Shown here: positions 13,340 to 19,311 of the stretch, in pieces
Layout of the letters: the number at the start of each line of letters is the position of its first letter
How positions within the stretch are numbered: the stretch's first letter is position 1
Source: Parcubacteria group bacterium GW2011_GWB1_42_6
GTDB lineage: Bacteria > Patescibacteriota > Minisyncoccia > Portnoybacterales > GWB1-42-6
Assembly: GCA_000997475.1 (NCBI GenBank)
Contig: LCEC01000015.1
Location: forward strand, 1 to 19,311
DNA: 19,311 bases
Direction of reading: 5' to 3'
Notes under the pieces: generated by a model
The model's input: the letters and a program-made list of their open reading frames with translations, nothing else
Database searches by the model: none
Told to the model about the DNA's origin: nothing
Program-made: the position numbers and the translations under genes

Positions 13340-13984
13340 TTATTTGCTGTAATTTTTTTCAATCATTTCAACCGATTCCTTGGGCAAAAGAATATATTTT
13401 TTTGAAAGCAAATCTACAACGTTCAAACTGTCCGCGCGCAAAGTTTCGGTTTTAGGCAGGTTTTTTGAAGCCCGAACCACGTTTTCATTTTTGCCGGGCA
13501 AAACAATCACCAGCCCCTTATTCAAATCTTTGAATTTTGATTGCAAATTTTTTAAAATCAGCGCCATCTTTTTCGTTTTGGCTTCTTTGATTTTCAGATC
13601 TTCCAGAATTATCATCTCGCTGTCTCTCAATTTGCCCGAAAGCACCATAAAGAGCGCTTTTCGTTTCATCTGTTTGTTGATTTTTTGGGCGAATTTTTTT
13701 TCTTTTCGCGGCCCGAAAACAACGCCTCCGCCCACCCAGATCGGCGATCTGGTGGAGCCGTGCCGGGCGCGCCCCGTTCCTTTTTGCCTCCAAGGTTTTT
13801 TGCCTCCGCCTCTCACTTCGCCGCGGGTTTTGGTATGGGCGTAAGGAATCCTTGCTTGGCTCATTTGCGCTTTAACAGCCTGTTTTATCAAATCCGCGTT
13901 CGCTTTCAAGCCAAAAACAGCTTCGGATAAATTCATTTTGCCCGTTTCTTTTCCTTCTTGATTGTGAATTATAGCCGTTATCAT
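13340..13984 (-). CDS. rplD: Large-subunit ribosomal protein L4 (uL4)
   Basis: 214 residues, normal length. N-terminal domain with [20 protein letters not shown]; the tunnel-lining loop is complete: [49 protein letters not shown]-terminal domain with [20 protein letters not shown]. In E. coli L4 also represses its own S10 operon by acting on a leader before rpsJ; no such leader is seen here. The ATG lies 17 nt after the rplC stop. Confidence 0.97.
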   Translation of the reverse strand: MITAIIHNQEGKETGKMNLSEAVFGLKANADLIKQAVKAQMSQARIPYAHTKTRGEVRGGGKKPWRQKGTGRARHGSTRSPIWVGGGVVFGPRKEKKFAQKINKQMKRKALFMVLSGKLRDSEMIILEDLKIKEAKTKKMALILKNLQSKFKDLNKGLVIVLPGKNENVVRASKNLPKTETLRADSLNVVDLLSKKYILLPKESVEMIEKNYSK

Positions 13985-14001
13985 ATTGCCGAATCAATTA
14001 T

Positions 14002-14628
14002 TTATTGCGAGATTATTTTCAACAACGTTCCTTTGTTTCCCGGAACCGCTCCTTTAATGGCCAAAATATTGGCCGCGGAATCAATTTTCACGATTTCCAA
14101 ACCTCTGACCGTTACTTGCTCCGCGCCCATGCGTCCGGCCATTCTTCTGCCTTTGGGAACGCGTTCGGGAAAAGTGGCGCCGATGGATCCGGGAGCGCGC
14201 AAACGATGTTTTTGGCCGTGGCTTTTCGGGCCGCCGCCAAAACCGTGCCTTTTTACCACTCCCTGAAATCCTTTGCCCTTGGAAATTCCCGTTACTTTCA
14301 CGATTTCCCCTTCTTTGAAAATATCAACTTTTATTTCATCCCCGATATTGAAACTCTGATCTTTTTCGGTTTTAAATTCTCTCAAAAAAGCCGCGCCGGA
14401 AACATTGGAATTCGCTTCCTTGGCTTTTTGCAAATGCCCTTTTTGGGCCTTGTTCGCTTTTTTGGTTTTTCTCAAGCCGATCTGAACCGATTCATATCCG
14501 TCTTTTTGCGAATTCTTCACTTGAGCCACGAAACAAGGCTCGGCCTGAACCAAAGTAACCGGAATGACATTTCCTTTTTCATTAAAAATCTGGGACGAGC
14601 TTATTTTTTTTCCAAGAATAAATTTCAT
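14002..14628 (-). CDS. rplC: Large-subunit ribosomal protein L3 (uL3)
   Basis: 208 residues from the ATG at 14628 (MKFILGKKISSSQIFNEKGN). A longer in-frame opening to 14835 exists, but its extra residues are only translated repeat and terminator sequence. Core motifs: GKGFQGVVKRHGFGGGPKSH, GSIGATFPERVPKGRRMAGR, MGAEQVTVRGLEIV. The GSIGQ glutamine that PrmB methylates in E. coli L3 is Ala here. L3 helps start 50S assembly. The Shine-Dalgarno site GTGAGGAAATC is part of a palindromic arm (14631-14730). A terminator-like hairpin separates rplC from rpsJ. Confidence 0.97.
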   Translation of the reverse strand: MKFILGKKISSSQIFNEKGNVIPVTLVQAEPCFVAQVKNSQKDGYESVQIGLRKTKKANKAQKGHLQKAKEANSNVSGAAFLREFKTEKDQSFNIGDEIKVDIFKEGEIVKVTGISKGKGFQGVVKRHGFGGGPKSHGQKHRLRAPGSIGATFPERVPKGRRMAGRMGAEQVTVRGLEIVKIDSAANILAIKGAVPGNKGTLLKIISQ

Positions 14629-14630
14629 GA

Positions 14631-14730
14631 TTTCCTCACCGATTACGAATGAATTCTCTCCAATTACGAATGAAATTATTCTAATTACGAATAAAATCAG
14701 AATTAATTTATTCGTAATTGGCGAGGAGAT
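14631..14730 (-). repeat. AATTACGAAT-family palindrome carrying the rplC ribosome-binding site
   Basis: On the minus strand TCCTCGCCAATTACGAAT (outer arm) pairs with ATTCGTAATCGGTGAGGA (arm next to rplC). The only irregularities are one mismatch and one G-U, so the GAGGA Shine-Dalgarno site lies in the stem. Two further internal ATTCGTAATT copies can form alternative hairpins. It lies just downstream of the terminator-like hairpin 14735-14769. Confidence 0.8.
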
Positions 14731-14734
14731 AAAC

Positions 14735-14769
14735 AAAAAACCGAGACAGCCACTCCGGCGATCCCGGTT
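14735..14769 (-). terminator. Terminator or attenuator between rpsJ and rplC
   Basis: On the minus strand AACCGGGA (14769-14762) pairs with TCTCGGTT (14746-14739), an 8-bp stem with one G-U, around a loop containing GCC/GGC. It is followed by six T (14740-14735, sharing the final TT of the stem). It lies about 95 nt after the rpsJ stop. No strong promoter follows before rplC, so partial readthrough, attenuation or an unseen promoter is required for the S10 genes downstream. Confidence 0.7.
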
Positions 14770-14861
14770 CAATTGGCTAATCAAAAATAATATTAACTTC
14801 TCGCCGCGAAATAAATATTCATCAGCAAATTGCAAATTCGGATTTTAGCCCGAACCGCCCT

Positions 14862-15197
14862 TTACATTTTTATTTCAATATCAACTCCGGCAGGCATATT
14901 CAAATTTATCAAAGAATCAATCACTTTCGGACCGGGATTTAAAATATCAATCAAGCGCTTGTGAACCCGCATTTCAAACTGATCTCTTGAATCCTTATGA
15001 ACAAAAGTTGATCGATTCACCGTGTATTTGTGAATTTCCGTCGGCAAGGGCACGGGACCGGACACCTCGGCGCCGTAGCGCTGGGCCGTTTCCACGATTT
15101 GCTTGGCCGATTGATCAATCAGCTTATGATCGTAAGCTCGAATCTTGATTCGGATCCTCTGCTTTATTTCTTCTTTTTCAATTTTCGCTTTAACCAT
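14862..15197 (-). CDS. rpsJ: Small-subunit ribosomal protein S10 (uS10)
   Basis: 111 residues. Core after a short Lys/Glu-rich lead: [80 protein letters not shown], ending [12 protein letters not shown]10 is part of the 30S head; as NusE it also joins NusB in antitermination and couples NusG to the ribosome. It follows tuf, an order common in CPR and many other bacteria. The ATG lies 8 nt after a strong UUCG-capped hairpin (15206-15245) and has no Shine-Dalgarno site. Confidence 0.97.
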   Translation of the reverse strand: MVKAKIEKEEIKQRIRIKIRAYDHKLIDQSAKQIVETAQRYGAEVSGPVPLPTEIHKYTVNRSTFVHKDSRDQFEMRVHKRLIDILNPGPKVIDSLINLNMPAGVDIEIKM

Positions 15198-15205
15198 TTC
15201 GATTT

Positions 15206-15245
15206 GATATCGCGGACCGGCCCGAAGGCCAAAGCCCGCGATATC
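15206..15245 (-). other. UUCG-capped RNA hairpin between tuf and rpsJ
   Basis: The minus strand forms GATATCGCGG/CCGCGATATC (10 bp, perfect), a small internal loop, then TTGGCC-TTCG-GGCCGG (6 bp with two G-U and a TTCG tetraloop). No T-run follows, so it is not a simple terminator. Its 3' side ends 8 nt before the rpsJ ATG, within the ribosome footprint. It could control rpsJ initiation, protect the tuf mRNA end or serve as a processing site. Confidence 0.8.
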
Positions 15246-15262
15246 ATTGAATACTCTCGATA

Positions 15263-16456
15263 TTATTTTGTGATTTTAGTCACGACTCCCGCGCCGACGG
15301 TATGGCCGCCTTCGCGAATGGCGAATTTTTGTTTTTCTTCCAAAGCAACCGGCGTAATCAATTTGATTTTCAAGTTGACGGTGTCGCCCGGCATAACCAT
15401 TTCGGTGCCTTCCGGCAACTCCACGTCTCCGGTAACATCAGTGGTTCTGACATAGAATTGAGGCTTATAACCCTTAAAGAAAGGAGTATGCCTGCCGCCT
15501 TCTTCTTTGGTCAAAATCATAACTTCGGCGTCAAAATCGGTATGCGGAGTGACGCTTCCCGGTTTGGCCAAAACTTGCCCTCTTTCAACATCTTCTTTTT
15601 TCAAACCGCGCAAAAGCAATCCAACATTGTCGCCGGCCATGCCTTCATCCAATGATTTATTGAACATTTCAACGCCGGTGACAACAGTCTTTTGAGTCGG
15701 TTTCAAACCGATGATTTCTATCTCTTCGTTAACTTTGACTATGCCTCTTTCAATTCTGCCGGTAACCACCGTGCCTCGGCCTTCAATTGAGAAAACATCC
15801 TCAACGGGCATAAGAAACGGCTTTTCTTTATCGCGAACCGGTTCCGGAATAAAATCATCCAAAGCCTTGACTAATTCAAGGATTGGCTTGGCAGCTTCGT
15901 CATCCTTGGATTTTGCTTCCAAAGCCTTAAGAGCCGAACCGCGAATAATCGGAGTTTTATCTCCCGGAAATTCATATTTGGTCAAAAGTTCCCTGATTTC
16001 CTGTTCAACCAAATCAATCAATTCAGGATCATCAACTTGATCGGTTTTATTCAAAAATACAACGATTGAAGGCACGCCTACTTGACGGGCCAAAACAATG
16101 TGTTCGCGGGTTTGGGGCATCGGACCGTCAGTCGCGGCAACCACCAAAACCGAACCATCCATCTGGGCGGCGCCGGTAATCATATTTTTGATGTAATCGG
16201 CGTGTCCCGGACAATCAATGTGGGCATAATGGCGGGCATCGCTTTCGTATTCAACGTGGCAAGTGGCGATCGTAATCCCGCGGGCTTTCTCTTCCGGAGC
16301 CGCGTCAATTTGATCAACGCCTTTTTGGGAGGCTTTGTAGCCGGCCAGGCCTAAAACGTGAAGAATGGCGGCCGTCAAGGTCGTCTTTCCATGGTCAACG
16401 TGACCGATGGTTCCCACGTTCACATGGGGCTTGGTGCGTTCGAATTTTTCTGCCAT
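15263..16456 (-). CDS. tuf: Elongation factor Tu
   Basis: 397 residues. Delivers aminoacyl-tRNA to the ribosomal A site as a GTPase. G domain: GHVDHGKT (18-25), RGITI (59-63, switch I), DCPGH (81-85, with the catalytic His), NKTD (136-139) and GSALKAL (G5). Domains II and III are complete through [20 protein letters not shown] and the C-terminal [20 protein letters not shown]. It has its own promoter (16611-16639) and a leader of about 150 nt with a hairpin close to the ATG; there is no Shine-Dalgarno site. It precedes rpsJ and follows fusA with one small gene between. Confidence 0.98.
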   Translation of the reverse strand: MAEKFERTKPHVNVGTIGHVDHGKTTLTAAILHVLGLAGYKASQKGVDQIDAAPEEKARGITIATCHVEYESDARHYAHIDCPGHADYIKNMITGAAQMDGSVLVVAATDGPMPQTREHIVLARQVGVPSIVVFLNKTDQVDDPELIDLVEQEIRELLTKYEFPGDKTPIIRGSALKALEAKSKDDEAAKPILELVKALDDFIPEPVRDKEKPFLMPVEDVFSIEGRGTVVTGRIERGIVKVNEEIEIIGLKPTQKTVVTGVEMFNKSLDEGMAGDNVGLLLRGLKKEDVERGQVLAKPGSVTPHTDFDAEVMILTKEEGGRHTPFFKGYKPQFYVRTTDVTGDVELPEGTEMVMPGDTVNLKIKLITPVALEEKQKFAIREGGHTVGAGVVTKITK

Positions 16457-16466
16457 TGTTTTTTAT

Positions 16467-16523
16467 TTGCGGATCTTTAGCCGATTATCGAATACTGATG
16501 AATAATCAGCCAGAAACCCGCAA
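16467..16523 (-). promoter_or_regulatory. Hairpin in the tuf mRNA leader
   Basis: On the minus strand TTGCGG (16523-16518) pairs with CCGCAA (16472-16467), and GCTGATTAT pairs with ATAATCGGC (9 bp, one G-U) inside it. The structure ends about 10 nt before the tuf ATG. It may influence initiation or mRNA stability; no known regulatory RNA family is recognised. Confidence 0.5.
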
Positions 16524-16610
16524 ACTGTTTCAACTTAAATTTTAATTGTTAAAAATTGATTGAATTTTTATTGCCGATTGCCGGACAATATTTTTAATTT
16601 TATCCTTTAT

Positions 16611-16639
16611 AGATTATCTTAATTTCTTGAAAAAGTCAA
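16611..16639 (-). promoter_or_regulatory. Probable tuf promoter
   Basis: On the minus strand TTGACT (16639-16634) is followed after 17 nt by TAATCT (16616-16611). GATAAT (15-nt spacing) and TATAAA (22-nt spacing) overlap the same place, so the -10 assignment is uncertain. The -35 is good and the surroundings are AT-rich. Transcription would begin near 16604. The stretch 16524-16610 between promoter and hairpin is AT-rich with nothing else recognised. Confidence 0.6.
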
Positions 16640-16688
16640 CAGTTGCTGAATTTGTCTGAAACGAGACTAAAACAGACCCCCCTTAAAT

Positions 16689-16813
16689 ACCCTACGGAAT
16701 TACGGATTAGTACGAATACTACGGATAAAATTCTGGATTCCCAATTTCTCGGTAATTACAGAAAAGATAATCGGCATCCGTATCATCCGTAAATATCGGT
16801 AATTCCGTAGGGT
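16689..16813 (-). repeat. ACGGAATTAC-family inverted repeat upstream of tuf
   Basis: Two arms of about 38 nt (16689-16726 and 16776-16813) are inverted copies with roughly 80% identity; the outermost 15 bases (ACCCTACGGAATTAC) are identical. It begins directly after the stop of the upstream small gene. The loop contains GGGAATCCAGA, a word also seen near 7555 and 19256. One arm recurs before rplB (12692-12740) and its AACCCTAC end recurs after rplX (8205-8315). Confidence 0.75.
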
Positions 16814-16814
16814 T

Positions 16815-17102
16815 CTATACCACGGGCAGTTTTTCTATCGTCAATTCATCCTCGTCGGGCAAATCAATTTCCGGTTCTGTTTCGGCTTGTTTCGTCTTCC
16901 AATTTACGATTTCCTGATTTATTTTTTCCAATAAATCCTGTTCCGGAACAATTCCCTGCGGTTGAGAAAAGGATGCAGCCGGTTTTTCCGGATCATCCTG
17001 AAAATCCTCAAATTTGGTTATCACATAGGCCGGCTTTCCTTCTTCCACAATAATGCAGGTTCCGGAATGCCTGCCTAATATTTTTTTTATGGTTTCCCAC
17101 AT
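16815..17102 (-). CDS. Small acidic hypothetical protein, Phd/YefM-like N-terminus
   Basis: 95 residues. The N-terminal 35 residues (TCIIVEEGKPAYVITKFEDF) resemble the beta-strand and 'GKPxxVI' segment of Phd/YefM-type antitoxin-like domains; this resemblance is by eye only and weak. The rest is a linker rich in Pro/Gln and a strongly acidic C-terminus (EPEIDLPDEDELTIEKLPVV). There is no partner toxin gene beside it, so a toxin-antitoxin role is not supported. It lies between fusA and tuf in the same direction. Both flanks are palindromic repeats, and no Shine-Dalgarno site precedes the ATG. Confidence 0.7.
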   Translation of the reverse strand: MWETIKKILGRHSGTCIIVEEGKPAYVITKFEDFQDDPEKPAASFSQPQGIVPEQDLLEKINQEIVNWKTKQAETEPEIDLPDEDELTIEKLPVV

Positions 17103-17109
17103 GAATTCA

Positions 17110-17176
17110 TGTTAACATTTTAGCATTTTAACATTTTAATTTTGTTAATATGCTAACATGCTGATATGTTAATATG
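17110..17176 (-). repeat. Gene-less copy of the four-helix-bundle element after fusA
   Basis: TTAACATTTTAGCATTTTAA on the left and an AACATATTAACATATCAGCA-type arm (minus strand) on the right form an imperfect palindrome filling the gap between fusA and the small acidic gene. Bases 17143-17176 (34 nt) are identical to 10807-10840 in the same orientation, showing a shared, recently copied sequence. Confidence 0.65.
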
Positions 17177-17178
17177 AT

Positions 17179-19175
17179 TTATTTTTTCCTTCCTTCCACA
17201 ATTTGCTGCGTAATATTTCCCGGAATCTCCGCGTAATGATCAAATTCCATAGTAAAACTGGCTCTGCCTTGAGTCATTGAACGCAAAGAAGTGGCATAAC
17301 CGAACATTTCCGAAAGCGGAACCTGGGCGTTAATCACTTTTACTCTGGCCGCTCCTTCGCCGCGGTCCTCCATGCTTTCCACATGTCCGCGTTTGGAACT
17401 GATGTCGCCGATTACGTCTCCCATAAATTGCTCCGGAGTAATCGCCTGGAGTTTCATCATCGGTTCAAGCAAGACTAATTTAGCACGCTTGGCCGCTTCT
17501 TGCAAGGCCATTGAAGAGGCTATTTTAAAGGCCATTTCCGAAGAATCAACATCATGGAAAGAACCGTCATAAAGCGCGGCCGAAAAATCAACCAAAGGAT
17601 AACCTGCCAACACGCCTTTGTCCGAAGCTTCCTTGATGCCCTTTTCGATAGCCGGAATAAACTCCTGGGGAATAACGCCTCCTTTGATTTCATTGGCTCG
17701 GCTTCAGCTTCGTTTTTGATTGTTTCTTTATAGGCGACTTGCGGACGGCCGACATTGGCGTCGACGCTGAATTCTCTCATCAATCTGTCAACTATAATTT
17801 CCAAATGCAATTCGCCCATGCCCGCGATTTCCGTTTGGCCGGTCTCGGAGTTGCTGCTGATTCTGAATGTCGGATCTTCCTGCGCCAGACGCCGCAAAGC
17901 CAAGCCCATTTTTTCCTGGTCAACTTTGGTTTTGGGTTCAATCGCCACGGAAATCACCGGCTCCGGAAATTCCATTTTTTCAAGAATCAAAGGATTTTGA
18001 ACGTCGCATAAAGTATCGCCCGTGCCGGTCTTTTTCAAACCGACAGTGGCGGCGATTTCTCCCGCGTACATTTCTTGCACTTCTTCGCGGCGATTGGAAT
18101 GCATGCGCAAAATCCGGCCGATGCGTTCCTGGTCGCCGGTGGTGGCGTTCAAAACGTAAGAACCGGCTTTCAAAACTCCCGAATATATTCTAAAGAAAGT
18201 GAGTTGGCCGACATAAGGATCGGCGGCGATCTTAAAAGCCAAAGCGGCAAACGGTTCTTCGTCGCTCGCCTTTCTGATTATTTTTTTCTCGGGATCCTTA
18301 AGATCAAAGCCTTCGGTATCAGGCAAATCAAGCGGCGAGGGAAGATAATCGCAAACGCCATCAAGCATTAATTGAATGCCTTTATTTTTCAAGGCCGTTC
18401 CGCAAAGCACGGGAATGAGTTTATTATCAATAGTGGCTTCGCGCAAAGTTTTTTTGAGATCGGCGTCTGGAATTTCTTTGCCTTCCAAATAAGCATTCAT
18501 TAAATTATCGTCTTTTTCAACGATTCTCTCAATTAAATTAGCCCGCCATTTTTTGGACCATTCGAGCAGATCGGCCGGAATCTCCTCTTCAATGATTTTT
18601 TCCCCCTTTTCGCCAAGAAACCGAATCGCCTTCATTTTAAAGAGATCTATCACTCCGCCGAAATTTTCTTCCGCGCCGATCGGCAAATTCAGAGGAACAG
18701 CGTTGGGTGTCAAACGTTCATGAATCGAAGCCAAATCTTTTTCCCAATTGGCTCCCATGCGATCCATTTTATTGATGAAACAAAATCGGGGAACATTGTA
18801 TTTGTCCGCCTGGCGCCAAACGGTTTCCGATTGCGGTTCAACTCCGGCCACGCCGTCGAAAATAACGACCGCGCCGTCAAGAACGCGCAGAGATCGCTGC
18901 ACTTCAACCGTAAAATCAATATGCCCCGGAGTGTCAATAATATTCACCTGGCAATCTTGCCAAAAACAAGTTGTGGCCGCGGCAGTGATTGTTATGCCCC
19001 TTTCTCTTTCCTGTTCCATCCAGTCCATTTCCGCTTCGCCTTCGTGGACTTCGCCGATTTTATGTTTTTTTCCGGTGTAAAAAAGCACGCGTTCGGAAAC
19101 AGTTGTTTTTCCCGCGTCAATGTGGGCGATTATTCCAATATTGCGAATTTTGTCCAAGGGGTATTTTCTGGGCAT
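17179..19175 (-). pseudogene. fusA: Elongation factor G, broken by an internal deletion with frameshift
   Basis: EF-G catalyses translocation as a GTPase. The 5' frame (from ATG 19175) covers the G domain (AHIDAGKT at 17-24, [24 protein letters not shown]), domain II and domain III up to [18 protein letters not shown]. At about 17690-17700 the homology jumps to another frame, resuming with [20 protein letters not shown] and running on through [20 protein letters not shown] to the stop at 17179. Roughly 30-35 residues at the start of domain IV (the GGRGQYGHV-to-GFEF stretch of EF-G) are missing, and the reading frame is lost: the first frame ends in junk at 17520. EF-G is essential, so this is either an assembly or sequencing artefact, a population variant, or a second copy. 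Everything else looks like a normal, well-conserved fusA. Confidence 0.9.
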
Positions 19176-19180
19176 GAGAT

Positions 19181-19211
19181 CATATTAACATGTCAGCGTA
19201 TTAGCATATTA
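19181..19211 (-). repeat. Partial arm of the four-helix-bundle element before fusA
   Basis: The minus strand reads ATAATATGCTAATACGCTGA, then CATGTTAATATG, directly upstream of the fusA ATG. It matches the arms at 10807-10842 and 17143-17176 with a few changes. The opposite arm is not clear. No Shine-Dalgarno site is present. Confidence 0.5.
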
Positions 19212-19235
19212 TCTTGAATTAAGAAACACCCGATT

Positions 19236-19311
19236 TGTCATTCCCGCCCCAAGCGGGAATCCAGAAAATTAAGATAAAATCTGGATTCCGGCTCTGCCTG
19301 CTGGCAGGCCG
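19236..19311 (-). repeat. Palindromic repeats upstream of fusA (GGGAATCCAGA type)
   Basis: Three adjacent inverted repeats: TTCCCGC/GCGGGAA (19241-19259), GGAATCCAGA/TCTGGATTCC (19256-19289, 10 bp perfect) and a CTGCC-TGCT-GGCAG hairpin with flanking CGG/CCG at 19289-19311. The GGATTCCCGC...GCGGGAATGACA layout is a motif dispersed in many bacterial genomes. The block may continue beyond the window. Confidence 0.6.

Noticed and set aside
14629..14835. In-frame extension that would give L3 69 extra N-terminal residues
   Set aside because: The extra residues are translated terminator and repeat sequence; the normal L3 start with a Shine-Dalgarno site is at 14628.
14862..15262. E. coli-type S10 leader bound by L4
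   Set aside because: The only structure before rpsJ is a simple UUCG hairpin, with no resemblance to the multi-hairpin leader; any L4 regulation would have to be different.
16815..17102. Toxin-antitoxin module
   Set aside because: The N-terminus only faintly resembles Phd/YefM and there is no adjacent toxin gene; flanks are repeats, then fusA and tuf.
2336..19215. CRISPR array
   Set aside because: The repeats are palindromic elements at irregular spacing, one per intergenic gap, with no unique spacers of constant length and no cas genes.
18720..19217. Long plus-strand open frames within fusA
   Set aside because: They are antisense shadows of the conserved EF-G G domain, with no plausible product.

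Overview
The window is one long ribosomal-protein cluster read entirely from the minus strand (right to left as printed). The organism is most likely a Candidate Phyla Radiation (Patescibacteria) bacterium, probably of the Parcubacteria type. Supporting points: the str-S10-spc gene order is kept but rpmD (uL30) is missing between rpsE and rplO; several ribosomal proteins carry Lys-rich or low-complexity tails (L23, L22, S19); uS14 is the short zinc-binding form; Shine-Dalgarno sites are sparse; a four-helix-bundle (23S intervening-sequence type) protein gene is present. TGA is used as a normal stop, so the code is not the recoded Gracilibacteria/Absconditabacteria code. The phylum call is inference from content, not from a tree.

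Layout in transcription order: fusA (19175-17179, broken by an internal deletion and frameshift), a small acidic hypothetical protein, tuf with its own promoter and structured leader, rpsJ, an intrinsic terminator-like hairpin, then rplC-rplD-rplW-rplB-rpsS-rplV-rpsC-rplP-rpmC-rpsQ-rplN-rplX-rplE-rpsN-rpsH-rplF-rplR-rpsE-rplO-secY-adk-(four-helix-bundle gene)-map, two small hypothetical genes, and a terminator at 870-894. A separate unit with a near-perfect sigma-70 promoter (781-810) drives an unrecognised gene that runs off the left edge. The usual alpha-operon genes (infA, rpmJ, rpsM, rpsK, rpsD, rpoA) do not follow map here.

The genes make the translation apparatus (EF-G, EF-Tu, 10 small- and 11 large-subunit proteins), the SecY translocon channel, adenylate kinase and methionine aminopeptidase.

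The unusual part lies between the genes. Nearly every gap longer than about 40 nt is a palindromic or inverted-repeat element, and these fall into several sequence families that recur at unrelated junctions. One family (TTAATATG/AACATATT type) has 28-nt arms. At the adk-map junction those arms enclose the four-helix-bundle gene exactly, as in 23S rRNA intervening sequences; elsewhere the arms enclose only a few bases that resemble the 3' end of that gene. A second family (AATTACGAAT type) lies directly upstream of rplF, rplX and rplC, and its inner arm contains the Shine-Dalgarno sequence of the downstream gene, paired in the predicted stem. A third (ACGGAATTAC type) occurs before tuf and rplB, and in related form before rplE. 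The window therefore looks like a ribosomal-protein operon colonised by palindromic elements that supply start, stop and ribosome-binding signals.
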